DNA of 64,000 nt from Spirochaetales bacterium. GTDB taxonomy: Bacteria > Spirochaetota > Spirochaetia > SZUA-6 > RPPD01. Position 1 is the first letter of the stretch; the number at the start of each line of letters is the position of its first letter. Location: NCBI GenBank assembly GCA_016930675.1, contig JAFGGG010000030.1:1-64000 (forward strand), written 5' to 3'. A program made the position numbers and the translations under genes. The notes under the pieces are model-generated. The model did no database searches. It was not told where the DNA came from and was given only the letters and a program-made list of their open reading frames with translations. Of this stretch, positions 7,936 through 17,800 are shown piece by piece.

Positions 7936-9213
7936 TTAAGACCTGTAACTGGCGTTTTCTTTAACATAATCATAACTTAAATCAGCGCCGATTACCGAAG
8001 CGCTTTCCGTACCTGATTTCAGATCTACTACAAGGTCTACAAGTTTATCATGCGGTGGATACCCTTTAACATTACTGAAACTGCGGTCCGCGAGATACGC
8101 GGTAAGCAGTTTTTCCTTGCCCGCATCCAAACACAACGTGCCTTTTTCAAAGATAGCTGTGCCGCCCAATGACACGGTAAGTTTGCTTCGGTCAAGTGTG
8201 ATACTATTGTTGCCCAGATAATCTCCCACTGCACTGATTATTCTTCCCACATTGGGATCATTGCCGAAGATTGCGGTTTTTACCAGATTGGAGTTGCAGA
8301 TTGCTTTTCCGATTCCTGCGGCTATCTCCTGACTGGGAGCGTTTTTAGAAGTAACTTTTATAACATGGTTCACACCTTCGCCATTGCGTACGATATCTTC
8401 CGCCAGCTTCTGACACACCTGAAGCAATGCGGCTTTGAACTCTTTGCTGCTGGTTAAGGGAACAAGATTCGAGCTAAGTATAAGCGCCATATCGCTGGTG
8501 CTTTGATCACTGTCAATTGAAATCTTATTAAAGCTGTTGCTTGTCGCCCAGTGTAAAGCCTCCTGGAGTTCTTGACGTTCCATTTGAATATCCGTAAGTA
8601 AAAATACCAGCATGGTAGCCATGTTGGGTTCTATCATGCCCGCGCCTTTGGCAATGCCGACTATCTTACCCTGTCCCAAGCGCTCTTCTCTTATTTTTGG
8701 GTAGGCATCCGTGGTCATAATGGCTTCGGCGATGGGCAGGAGCGATGAGTGAGCTAATTCCGCGACAAGAGCGGGTAGTTTTTCAATTATCTGATCCACA
8801 GGCAGTTTCCAGCCGATCACACCTGTGGAAGCGCAAAAAAAATGCTCTGCGGTATCTCCGGTCTGTTCTGCGAGCGCGTTTAATATAAGTTCCGCATCGT
8901 CGACACCCTGCGGAGCACACACGTTTGAGATTTTATTGTTGATAAACACACCCTTAATGCTGTTTTCTTTTAAGCGCTTTTTCCCTATGATTACAGGAGC
9001 TCCGGGAAAGCTGTTCCGGGTAAATACGGCGGCGAAACTGTCTGTGGGCTGCTCTACATTAATTATGGATAGATTCATGGTATAGGAGTTTTTTACGGGT
9101 ATTTCACGGGGGAAAAAGCAGGTCGAAGTGGTAGCCGCGCGAAATCCTTCCGGCAGTTCCGCCCGGCGCACAAGATCCCGAATATATTCTTGACGAGAAC
9201 TATAAGCTTCCAT
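7936..9213 (-). CDS. argJ: Bifunctional ornithine acetyltransferase / N-acetylglutamate synthase
   Basis: ArgJ recycles the acetyl group from N-acetylornithine to glutamate in arginine synthesis; bifunctional forms also use acetyl-CoA. The self-cleavage site is clear: NMATMLVFLLTD, where the Thr after Ala becomes the catalytic N terminus of the beta chain. An N-terminal FRAATTSTCF stretch and a CASTGVIG oxyanion-type motif are also present. I chose the ATG at 9213 (MEAYSSRQEYI) from family alignment. The frame stays open up to 9309, but that would add residues unlike ArgJ and overlap the divergent GH9 region. No start has a convincing ribosome binding site. Neighbour: aroB downstream. Confidence 0.93.
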   Translation of the reverse strand: MEAYSSRQEYIRDLVRRAELPEGFRAATTSTCFFPREIPVKNSYTMNLSIINVEQPTDSFAAVFTRNSFPGAPVIIGKKRLKENSIKGVFINNKISNVCAPQGVDDAELILNALAEQTGDTAEHFFCASTGVIGWKLPVDQIIEKLPALVAELAHSSLLPIAEAIMTTDAYPKIREERLGQGKIVGIAKGAGMIEPNMATMLVFLLTDIQMERQELQEALHWATSNSFNKISIDSDQSTSDMALILSSNLVPLTSSKEFKAALLQVCQKLAEDIVRNGEGVNHVIKVTSKNAPSQEIAAGIGKAICNSNLVKTAIFGNDPNVGRIISAVGDYLGNNSITLDRSKLTVSLGGTAIFEKGTLCLDAGKEKLLTAYLADRSFSNVKGYPPHDKLVDLVVDLKSGTESASVIGADLSYDYVKENASYRS

Positions 9214-9326
9214 GGCAGCTATAGTAATAAGATTTTTTATTTTAATCCAGTAATAATTCATGGTATTTGTTTTATAGTCCGTATATAGTAAAGAGTAGCT
9301 GGATAACAACCGGGGAAAACGGATTT

Positions 9327-11057
9327 ATGAAAATACTTATTAATCATATCGGTTATAAAAAATCGGGCAATAAAAAAGCAATTTTACAAGCCCCTCCCCA
9401 TTTAAAAATTCAAAAATTTCATATTCTAGAAAAAGCAGCCGAAGCCAAGGTCTTCGAAGGAAATATTCAGCCCGCTGTGTATGTGGCGAACTGGCGGGAC
9501 CGGTATTTTTTTACCATGGATTTCACGGAATTTAGTACATGCGGGAGTTTTTATATTCAAATTACCGTTGATTCTGAGTGTATTACATCTCATGAATTCA
9601 CGATTGAGGATGATCCTTATCTGACCGGTACTCTTGCAGATATCCTGGATTATTTTGTTTCTCAACGCTGTACGGGTATTTATGATGAAGCCGACCGCAG
9701 CATGTCCTTTTTCGGCAGCAGAAAGCACAGGGTTGATGTGCACGGAGGCTGGTATGATGCATCCGGAGATGTAAGTAAATATCTGAGCCACCTTTCTTAT
9801 GCCAATTATTTGAATCCTCAGCAGACTCCGCTTGTGGTCTGGAATTTATTATATGCACATGATCTGCTTGATGCGCAAAAAAGCATAAGCTGGAAATATC
9901 TGCCCGAACGAATTATTGCCGAAGCGATCCACGGAGCCGATTTTCTGGTGCGTATGCAGGATAAAGAAGGATATTTTTATATGACCGTCTTCGACGGGTG
10001 GTCGGCGAGGGCCGATATGCGGGAGATCTGTGCTTATACGGATTTTGGTAAGAAATCGGAAGATTATCAGGCCGCTTACAGGCAGGGCGGCGGTTTGGCT
10101 ATCGCGGCTCTGGCTCGCGCAAGCACTCTTGACAGATCCGGGGACTATGATGCAGAGAAGTATCTTGAAACAGCCCGGAAAGGATTCGCACATCTTGAAA
10201 AGCACAATCTCCGGTATGTGGATGACGGCAAAGAGAATATTATTGATGACTATTGCGCTCTGCTGGCGGCATCGGAGATTTTTAATGCATGTAAAGAGGA
10301 ACAATATTTAAAAGCGGCCGGGGTAAGAGCTCGGTCTCTTATAGCAAGAATTTCGGATGACCGGAACTATTCAGGATGGTGGCGTGCGGATGAAACAGGC
10401 GAACGCCCGTATTTTCATGCGGCTGAGGCGGGACTGCCTGTTGTCTCATTAATCAGATTTCTGGAAGTTGCAGAGAATAATGATCTGCGAGAAAAGATAT
10501 TAGCCGCAATTCGAAAATCACTGGATTTCGAACTGAAGATTACGGGAGAGGTGGTTAATCCTTTCGGGTATGCGCGGCAGTATATAAAACCTTTACCCGT
10601 ACAGAAAAAGACTGCTTTCTTTTTTCCCCACGATAATGAGTCGGGCTATTGGTGGCAGGGTGAAAACGCCCGGCTGGCCTCATTGGCAACCGCCAGTAGT
10701 TTGGCTTCGCAGTATTTTGCTGACGATAAGGCTTTGTTATCGCGGCTTAAGCGTTTTTCCCAAGATCAAATCGATTGGATCCTGGGCTTAAATCCATTCG
10801 ATATCTGCATGCTTCACGGAAAAGGCAGGAACAATCCCGAATATCCTAATCTAAAGGGGCTTAAAAATGTCAAAGGAGGCATTTGCAATGGCATAACCTC
10901 CGGGGTGAATAGTGAAGATGACATTGAATTTTCACCTGATAAGCTTATGTTCGACTATTATGAGAACTGGAGATGGTCCGAGCAGTGGCTGCCGCATGCG
11001 GCATGGTTTTTTTTGGCAGTGTGCGCCGGAGCGCTTTATGGCAGGGATAAATTTTAA
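9327..11057 (+). CDS. Glycoside hydrolase family 9 enzyme, apparently cytoplasmic
   Basis: The N terminus (ILINHIGYKKSGNKKAIL) is the Ig-like CelD_N domain that precedes many GH9 catalytic domains. The (alpha/alpha)6 domain follows, with GGWYDASGD (catalytic base Asp region, about residue 143) and the proton-donor Glu in WWQGENARLA (about 445), then WILGLNPFD. GH9 enzymes are inverting beta-glucanases. No signal peptide is visible from the ATG at 9327, so this one probably acts in the cytoplasm on imported cello-oligosaccharides. Intracellular exo-beta-glucosaminidase or beta-glucosidase activities also occur in the family, so the substrate is open. The frame extends upstream to 9267 without family similarity. 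Confidence 0.88.
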   Translation: MKILINHIGYKKSGNKKAILQAPPHLKIQKFHILEKAAEAKVFEGNIQPAVYVANWRDRYFFTMDFTEFSTCGSFYIQITVDSECITSHEFTIEDDPYLTGTLADILDYFVSQRCTGIYDEADRSMSFFGSRKHRVDVHGGWYDASGDVSKYLSHLSYANYLNPQQTPLVVWNLLYAHDLLDAQKSISWKYLPERIIAEAIHGADFLVRMQDKEGYFYMTVFDGWSARADMREICAYTDFGKKSEDYQAAYRQGGGLAIAALARASTLDRSGDYDAEKYLETARKGFAHLEKHNLRYVDDGKENIIDDYCALLAASEIFNACKEEQYLKAAGVRARSLIARISDDRNYSGWWRADETGERPYFHAAEAGLPVVSLIRFLEVAENNDLREKILAAIRKSLDFELKITGEVVNPFGYARQYIKPLPVQKKTAFFFPHDNESGYWWQGENARLASLATASSLASQYFADDKALLSRLKRFSQDQIDWILGLNPFDICMLHGKGRNNPEYPNLKGLKNVKGGICNGITSGVNSEDDIEFSPDKLMFDYYENWRWSEQWLPHAAWFFLAVCAGALYGRDKF

Positions 11058-11107
11058 TTTGAATCAGCACGTTATTAGGGATAAAATAGTTTTAAAGGGG
11101 GTATATG

Positions 11108-12520
11108 ATGTTATGTAAAAAGTTATTGGCGGTCTTTGCCCTCCTAACAGTTTTTGCATGCAAGACAGCGCAGACCCACAGTGAAACGGAAAATAACCGG
11201 CTCGCTTACGGCGGGGGTTCGGCGTCACTCAACTGGCCCGAGCTTTATGCGGAAGCATTACGGCAGGCTGTTGCAATTGAAGTGGGAGATAAGCTTGAAG
11301 TAATAACAGAACAGGCTGACAGCGGTTTGTTCTGGGGAGATGAGGCCAAAGGTGTCTCGGTATTAGCCGCTTATGTAAAAGTAAAAGAACAAGGCATTAA
11401 AATATTCAAAGTTCTATTTGTACCGCATATAGATTTTTCTTACAGCATCCATCCTGATCAGATGTATTCTCCACCGGAATTTGTAACTGTAAACTCTCAT
11501 CTGGTAGTATTTTTTACTGTGGCTGCCGATCCTTTTTACGAAGAAGAATTAGCTGCAAAGTATGGTGATGAGATGATTACCATAATTGAAAAATTATATA
11601 ATACGGATGAATATCACAATCCTCTAAGAGATTATTTACTATGCCCCATGCCTTCGAATTTACAGGTGCTTTCGGTGAAAGAATATAAGCATTATGTGGA
11701 ACTAAATGTGGCACAACCCGGAAGCAGAATACCGGAAAATGAAGTTCTGGCTTCTTTGGCGCCGGGGAAACTGCTTATTATGAATATACTCACCGATTGG
11801 GGCCCGATTTATGTCAGGTGGATTGCGCCTGAAAAAAGCAGCATGGAAAAAGATTTGGATCAAAAGCTTTATAATCTTTATAAACAAACATTAAAGCAGT
11901 CTGAATCCACGGTGAATGACGAAGTGGCAAGGCGTCAGTTGTTTTTTAAAACCAAGAATACCTTAGAACAGATTATAAAAGATTCTTCTCTTTTTACTGA
12001 TGAGTTATATAAAGAGTTTCAACTTGAACTACTGTACTTGCTTTATCTGGATGAATGGGTATTGCGTGAGGAAGAGGCTTTGGAAGTATTCCCGGATTAT
12101 GAACCCAAGCTCTCTGACGATACAGTATTGGATTACAAACCCGCGCTTCACTCCCGAATATTGGAACTGCCTGAAGCGGTTCCGCAAAATTTGGTGACCC
12201 TGGTGGGTTTATTAGAGATGTACAGAGTGCGTGCCCTAAAAAATCCCGGTAAATTCGAAGAAGGACGCGTAATGCTGGGCGCGGATATGGATCAGTATGT
12301 GCCTTCCGATGAAGAGTGTATGGAAAGCGAAATCGGCGATCGTATTGCCGCCATTGCAGCGGGAATGTCTCCGCAAGAGCTGCGTGCGCTGTTAAAGCAG
12401 CAGGGAAGCACCGTCACAACGATATCTTACAAAAAGATCAACTACCGCCATGTGGATGTTATGGGCTCGGGCCGCTTTTTCTACGCCGGTGAACCGGTCG
12501 AGGTTTTTATTTTAAAATAA
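11108..12520 (+). CDS. Large lipoprotein of unknown function
   Basis: A signal peptide ending in the lipobox LTVFAC (Cys at about residue 18) predicts membrane anchoring. The roughly 450-residue mature part is acidic and mixed alpha/beta and matches no family I know. The ATG at 11108 is six bases from AAAGGGGG; an ATG one codon earlier is also possible. It lies 50 bases behind the GH9 gene on the same strand and may be co-transcribed, but nothing in it suggests carbohydrate binding. Confidence 0.75.
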   Translation: MLCKKLLAVFALLTVFACKTAQTHSETENNRLAYGGGSASLNWPELYAEALRQAVAIEVGDKLEVITEQADSGLFWGDEAKGVSVLAAYVKVKEQGIKIFKVLFVPHIDFSYSIHPDQMYSPPEFVTVNSHLVVFFTVAADPFYEEELAAKYGDEMITIIEKLYNTDEYHNPLRDYLLCPMPSNLQVLSVKEYKHYVELNVAQPGSRIPENEVLASLAPGKLLIMNILTDWGPIYVRWIAPEKSSMEKDLDQKLYNLYKQTLKQSESTVNDEVARRQLFFKTKNTLEQIIKDSSLFTDELYKEFQLELLYLLYLDEWVLREEEALEVFPDYEPKLSDDTVLDYKPALHSRILELPEAVPQNLVTLVGLLEMYRVRALKNPGKFEEGRVMLGADMDQYVPSDEECMESEIGDRIAAIAAGMSPQELRALLKQQGSTVTTISYKKINYRHVDVMGSGRFFYAGEPVEVFILK

Positions 12521-12563
12521 AGAATAAAAGGTAATTACTACAGACATAACGCCTGGTTTCTCT

Positions 12564-12590
12564 TCATACTAAAGTATGATTGAACAATCA
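12564..12590 (+). promoter_or_regulatory. Palindromic element C upstream of the first SH3b gene
   Basis: TCATACTAAAGTATGA at 12564-12579 is a perfect 16-base palindrome. It runs into a second inverted repeat centred on GATTGAACAATC. A TATATT hexamer (12603-12608) begins 36 bases after the core start at 12567. The core TACTAAAGTATG aligns ungapped with elements at 14093, 46823 and 47596. Confidence 0.6.
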
Positions 12591-12651
12591 TGCTTTAATC
12601 TATATATTACTTATAATTACTATGTCGAAGATTTTTTAGAGGAGAATATAT

Positions 12652-13344
12652 ATGAAATATTTTTTGGTAACAATTCTTGTCTGCTGCCTATCTTTTTCAG
12701 TATTCGGGAAAGATAATACAGCGTACATATCCGCGACATCAGGCTTGAAAATGCGTTCCGAGGCCACACTTTCGTCGGAGGTACTTGCTGTAATTCCGTA
12801 TCAGGAAAAGGTAACAGTGCTTAAAATCCTTAATACTTCTGGTTCCATTGAAATTCAGGGAAAAACCGCTTATTGGTGCAAGATACGATGGAGTGATTAT
12901 ACAGGATATGTGTTCGGTGGATTTCTGGAACTTGCGCCTGGTTTGGAATTGCTGCGGGAACTGCCGTCGGTATGGATAGAACTATCAAAAGATAAAAACG
13001 GTAATTTTTTTATTTATCAAACAGGTCAAGGATTTATGGAAAAAATGTTTTTTGATACTGACGCGGAATTTCATGATATGAATTTTGTTCCGATAGATCA
13101 CAACAGATATGAGGCTCCCCTTATTATTACTGATGAATATATGACCGGGCCTACAGGATATAAAATAAGAAAAGTGGAAAAAAAGAATGGGAAATATATA
13201 ATCACCACCGGTTCTTCTGCTAACGATACAAAAACATGGGAAATCTCTTATTACGATCCTCATATTATTGTGATTAATGACAGAAATTATTATGTACAGC
13301 AGGGATTTGAGGAAAATTTTCAAAAAAAAGATCCTTCGATGTGA
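12652..13344 (+). CDS. Exported SH3b-domain protein (copy 1)
   Basis: A cleavable signal peptide (about 1-19, ending VFG) is followed by a bacterial SH3-type domain (about 23-110) with the signature SGLKMRSEATLSSEVLAVIPY and the closing GYVFGGFLE. The C-terminal 120 residues are unique. Bacterial SH3 domains often bind peptidoglycan peptides, so a periplasmic or envelope role is likely. The start has a strong AGAGGAG site. The gene immediately downstream is a close paralogue over the signal and SH3 region but diverged at the C terminus, indicating tandem duplication. The palindromic element at 12564 precedes it. Confidence 0.82.
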   Translation: MKYFLVTILVCCLSFSVFGKDNTAYISATSGLKMRSEATLSSEVLAVIPYQEKVTVLKILNTSGSIEIQGKTAYWCKIRWSDYTGYVFGGFLELAPGLELLRELPSVWIELSKDKNGNFFIYQTGQGFMEKMFFDTDAEFHDMNFVPIDHNRYEAPLIITDEYMTGPTGYKIRKVEKKNGKYIITTGSSANDTKTWEISYYDPHIIVINDRNYYVQQGFEENFQKKDPSM

Positions 13345-13353
13345 GGTAATGAC

Positions 13354-14067
13354 ATTAAATACACTATATTAATATGCCTAATCTGCTGTTTGTCTTTCTC
13401 TGTCCATGCGCAGGATACTATAGCGTACACCGCAGCGACGTCAGGCTTAAAAATGCGTTCCGGGGCCACGCTTTCTTCGGAAGTGGTCGCTGTTATTCCT
13501 TATCAGGAGCAGGTTAAGGTGCTGGAAATTCTGAGAAGTACGGGTCCTCTTGATATTCAGGGCAGAACCGGCTATTGGTGCAGGATACAATGGAATGGAA
13601 CTACGGGATACGTGTTCGGCGGATTTCTGGAACTTGCGCCCGGTTTGGAATTGCTGCGGGAACTGCCCACAATATGGGTACAATTAGCTGATAATGAAGG
13701 AGAATTATTTATCTGGGCAAATCCTGAAGAACCGAAACTGACAGAATTCATTATCGATCTCGATGCAGAATTTCATGGTAGAAGCTATTATAGTAAAGAT
13801 TATAAATGGGATTATCCTCCCGCCATTCTTTTTCATGTTTCTATGGATGTATATGTAGGCGGGTCAATTAAAAAAGTTCAAAAGGATGCGAATAAATATA
13901 TAATTTCAATTTATTCTTTTGATGAGGATAAATATGTAAATACATGGGAAATATCCTACTTTAAAACTCATGTTATTATTGCTGTTGATAAAAAAGGTTA
14001 TAAATATCATTTTGTTGAAAAAGGATTTGAATATATCTATCCACAAAAAACTTCTATACCTGAGTAA
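13354..14067 (+). CDS. Exported SH3b-domain protein (copy 2), non-canonical ATT start
   Basis: This is a tandem paralogue of the gene at 12652, with near-identical SH3b sequence (SGLKMRSGATLSSE, GYVFGGFLELAPGLELLREL) and a diverged C-terminal half. The first ordinary start, a TTG at 13390, would cut the signal peptide in half. The frame extends upstream through IKYTILICLICCLSFSVHAQ, which matches the signal peptide of copy 1, beginning at an ATT at 13354 seven bases after GAGG (13343-13346). I therefore read ATT as the start, or as a start lost by mutation. The nearby ATG at 13349 is out of frame. It may be expressed weakly or be a young pseudogene. Confidence 0.72.
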   Translation: MKYTILICLICCLSFSVHAQDTIAYTAATSGLKMRSGATLSSEVVAVIPYQEQVKVLEILRSTGPLDIQGRTGYWCRIQWNGTTGYVFGGFLELAPGLELLRELPTIWVQLADNEGELFIWANPEEPKLTEFIIDLDAEFHGRSYYSKDYKWDYPPAILFHVSMDVYVGGSIKKVQKDANKYIISIYSFDEDKYVNTWEISYFKTHVIIAVDKKGYKYHFVEKGFEYIYPQKTSIPE

Positions 14068-14089
14068 AATAAACCATAATTGATATATA

Positions 14090-14116
14090 TCATACCAAAG
14101 TATGACTGAATAATTA
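14090..14116 (+). promoter_or_regulatory. Palindromic element B upstream of the 22-codon ORF
   Basis: TCATACCAAAGTATGA at 14090-14105 is a near-perfect palindrome and continues into TGAATAATTA. A TATATT hexamer (14129-14134) begins 36 bases after the core start at 14093, the same spacing as for element C at 12567. The same 16-mer occurs in reverse orientation at 36995-37010. Confidence 0.6.
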
Positions 14117-14160
14117 CCTGCCTGATTATATATTCTCTACATAAGGAACGGAGGAAAATC

Positions 14161-14229
14161 ATGCGAATTCTCATTATAGGCATCTGTTTATTAATATGCT
14201 TTTTTGTCTTTTTAGGTTTGGCCGGATGA
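14161..14229 (+). CDS. Possible 22-residue membrane peptide or signal-peptide relic
   Basis: An ATG with an excellent site (CGGAGG, seven bases upstream) opens a 22-codon frame encoding MRILIIGICLLICFFVFLGL plus AG before TGA. The product would be a single hydrophobic helix. It resembles the signal peptides of the two SH3b genes just upstream and shares their promoter element, so it could be a vestige of a third tandem copy. A true small membrane protein is equally possible. It overlaps the 3' end of lspA, which runs on the opposite strand, by 18 bases. Confidence 0.45.
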   Translation: MRILIIGICLLICFFVFLGLAG

Positions 14230-14793
14230 TTCAGCTTCAGGCTTTATTAATGCTTTCAGCGAGCGCTCTTTCGTGAAAAAATAGAGGATAATGATAAATA
14301 TAATTATGCCCACAACACCATATACATCGGCGAGATTGAAGATGGGCCAGCGAAAGTCGCCGTAATACCATAAAATATAATCAACCACTCCGCCGTGAAT
14401 AATCCGGTCAAGAAAGTTCCCCATCCCGCCGCAGGATACCAGCACCAGGGGTAAAAAATGTTTGGGTTTTTTTACGAATAAAGAGAAAACCAATACCGCG
14501 CCTGTGGCCAGACCCTGAATGATCAATAAAAAAATAAATTTTTGTTGCCGGGAAAATATATCATCCAAAAAATTAAGCAGAGAAAATCCCAGATCATGGT
14601 TTATGGTATAACGGAAAGACCAAAATCCCGGAATAACTATAATATCCTGACTACCTCGCAGGGTTTGGTGGGCGATTTCTTTAACCAGTAAATCCGTACC
14701 CGTAAAGATGAGAAGCGCGGTGGCAATTATAATTATTTTTACGAGTACGGATGGCGGATTAAATGTAAACAGTTCAGTAATTCGCTTGTTCAT
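14212..14793 (-). CDS. lspA: Lipoprotein signal peptidase (signal peptidase II)
   Basis: LspA is an inner-membrane aspartic protease that cleaves prolipoprotein signal peptides after diacylglyceryl transfer. The 193-residue protein has four membrane helices and the two catalytic Asp motifs, GNFLDR and FNLADV. It is slightly longer than usual at the N terminus (about 20 extra residues before the first helix). It is the last gene of the minus-strand alpha-glucan block, 51 bases after the glycogen synthase/phosphorylase fusion. Its function fits the large number of lipoproteins encoded nearby. Confidence 0.95.
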   Translation of the reverse strand: MNKRITELFTFNPPSVLVKIIIIATALLIFTGTDLLVKEIAHQTLRGSQDIIVIPGFWSFRYTINHDLGFSLLNFLDDIFSRQQKFIFLLIIQGLATGAVLVFSLFVKKPKHFLPLVLVSCGGMGNFLDRIIHGGVVDYILWYYGDFRWPIFNLADVYGVVGIIIFIIILYFFTKERSLKALIKPEAESSGQT

Positions 14794-14844
14794 GGTTCAG
14801 GGAGTGTACATGATTTCGCCGGGATATGCAAGGTTTTTTAATAA

Positions 14845-17800
14845 TTAGGCCCAAAACACAAGGTTGGCATCGATTATATCGTCGATGCCCGGATAATGGG
14901 GTAATATTCTTATGCCATAATCAAACTTGCCGGATTTTTGGGCGGTATACGAACATTCGTACTTCAAAATATTTTGCTTTTCCGAGATGAGCCGCATGGG
15001 TATGTATTCAATATCTTCAAACTGAGAATCCTGGATTCCTGAAAAGGTTATGGACTCCTCGTCTTTGTTCTGGGAAATCAATACTTCCGCCCTTATTTCC
15101 TGTTTATTTACTTTGCCCTTATTTACTTCTATATAAATTTTAAGGTTGTCGCCCACATTAAGAATGTCTCCGTCAATTCCCTCTATGGCAATATGCTGGA
15201 TATGAACGCTGGGGAAACAGGTGCTTACGGTTTTCTTCCATTCGGTATACTCACGCGCTTTGGAGAAATTATTTTCACTTACAGCCAAAGAGCGTTTGGC
15301 TGTGGGAATATACATGGATTCCACATATTCCTTTAACATACGGTGGGTGTTGTAATGTGAGATTATGGAGGTCATTGAGGACTTGCTTTTTTTAATCCAA
15401 TTTTCAGGCACTCCTCTTGTGTTTCTGTTGTAATACATGGGAATAACTTCATTTTCCAAAATATCATATAACGCATCGCAATCCGCGCGATCCTGTGTTT
15501 CCGGATTTTTATATTCTGTTCTATGCCCTATGGCCCAACCGTTGGTTTGGTCATAGGCTTCATCCCACCACCCGTCAAGCACGCTTACATTGAGCACTCC
15601 GTTCATTCCGGCCTTTTGTCCGCTGGTACCGCTTGCTTCCAATGGGCGTCTGGGATTATTTAACCATACATCCACTCCGGAGATCATACGTCTGGCCAGC
15701 CGCATGTTATACCCTTCCACAAAGATGATCTTGCCTAAATACTCTTCCTGCTTTGAAAGCTGCACGATCTCTTTAATAAGCTCGAAAGCCGCCTTGTCAT
15801 TGGGGTGAGCTTTGCCCGCGAAGACAAACTGTATCGGATACTTGGGATTGAGAACGAGTTTTTTGAAGCGGTCCATGTTTTTAAACAGCAGTGTAGCCCT
15901 TTTATAGGTGGCAAAACGGCGGGCAAAACCGATTGTTAAGGGCGCCGGAGTAAGCAGACTTAAGAATTTGTCCGTAAGAGCCGGATCTTCTCCTTCTCTT
16001 ATCCAATTGAGGGATACTTTTTCTTTAATATAGTCAAACAGTTTTGTTTTAAGTTCCACATGCGTATGCCATAATTTTTCGTCGGGAATTTTAGTGATTT
16101 TCTTCCACTCTTGCCGGTTTAAAAGATCGTCATCAAGATTTAAAGAGCAGTATTTGGTAATAAGCCTTTTTATTTCACTGGTGATCCAGGTTGCCGCGTG
16201 CACACCATTGGTGATATAAGAAATCGGCACTTCTTCAGTTAAAAATCCGGACCAGATACCGGACCACATCTTGCGGGATATAACCCCATGGACTTTACTT
16301 ACGGCGTTGCGTTTATAGGTATTTTTCAGGGCCAGCGCGGTCATTTCATACGGGCCGGTATCGGTAATGCTTTTATGCCCCAACTCGTATATCTCCTGCC
16401 AGTTTATACCATGGCTCTCCACATAATTTTTTAGATAATTTTCCACCAGATGCGCGTCAAATACTTCATTTCCCGCGGCTACCGGAGTGTGGGTAGTAAA
16501 CACCGTACTGGCCTTAATTACTTCTTTGGCAGCCTGAAGATTAAGGTTGTAGCTGCTGATAAGATTAATCAGACGTTCGATAATCAGAAAAGCGGAGTGC
16601 CCTTCATTAAGGTGATAGACAAGAGGTTTGATATTCAGTTTATCCAAAAGACGGATTCCCCCTATTCCTAAGAGGATCTCCTGTTCTATCCGCACCTGTT
16701 TGCCGCCGCCGTAAAGCTTGGCCGTGATGGCACGATCCGCGGCACTGTTCTCCTGAATGTCCGTATCGAACAGGTAGATGGAGACTCTGCCGACTTTAAT
16801 TTCCCATACTCTGGCATGAACCTTGCGCCCGGGAAACTCGACTGAAATAATAACACGCTCCCCGGTTCTATGCAGTTCCTGTAAAGGCATACGGGAAAAA
16901 TCGTTAAAATAATACTCTACTTTCTGGTCTCCCTGTTTGGAAATCCCCTGTTTAAAATAACCGTTCTTATACAGAAGACCGACTCCGATAAAATTAAGGT
17001 TCAAATCCGATGCGGATTTAATATGATCACCTGAAAGTATACCCAATCCGCCTGAGTAAATGGGAAGGCACTCGTGCAGACCGTATTCCATGGAAAAGTA
17101 GGCAATCGGATGTGCTTTTGAAAAGATATCCAGACCGGCTATGACTGTTTTATCTTGCTGGCGGTAATTCTCAAACCCGGCGATAATGCTTTTATATTGC
17201 GTAAGGTAATGTGTATTTTTCTCCAGTGCATGTAAACGCTGCGGATTTATGCTTTCAAGCAAAGCGACCGGATTATTACCCGCTTTTTCAAAGAGCGCCG
17301 CATCGATCAAACTAAAGGCTTCCTGTGATTCGAGATTCCAACTCCACCACAGATTGTAGGCTAATTCACGAAGTTTCGAGAGCGCCTCGGGTATGGAAGC
17401 CTTTACGGAAAACTGTCGGAAACGCGGGCGTTGACTGTCCGCGCCTCTGTATTCCAGGCCTTCGAACTGTACTATCTTTTCTTTACGCTGCCCCTGCAGA
17501 CGGTTGCGGCACTGTTTGGAGGCGATTTCATAAGCTGCCAGATAATGGTTGAAAAATATCTGCCAGTCCGCCAGCAGCGCAGTCTGCCTTACATCCGCTT
17601 TAAGCGCCTTGTTTTTTTCCAAATTGTTATTTAAAAAATGACTGATATGACCTTTTAACTCCAATACCGCATCATGATATTCTCTGTTAAAACGGTGGAT
17701 GATTTTTATACCGTCCGATTCACGTCCGGCCGAAATTATCCATCTTCCAAAACCGGCAATATCCGTACTCACTGTGGGAATTGAGTAGGCAATGCTTTCA

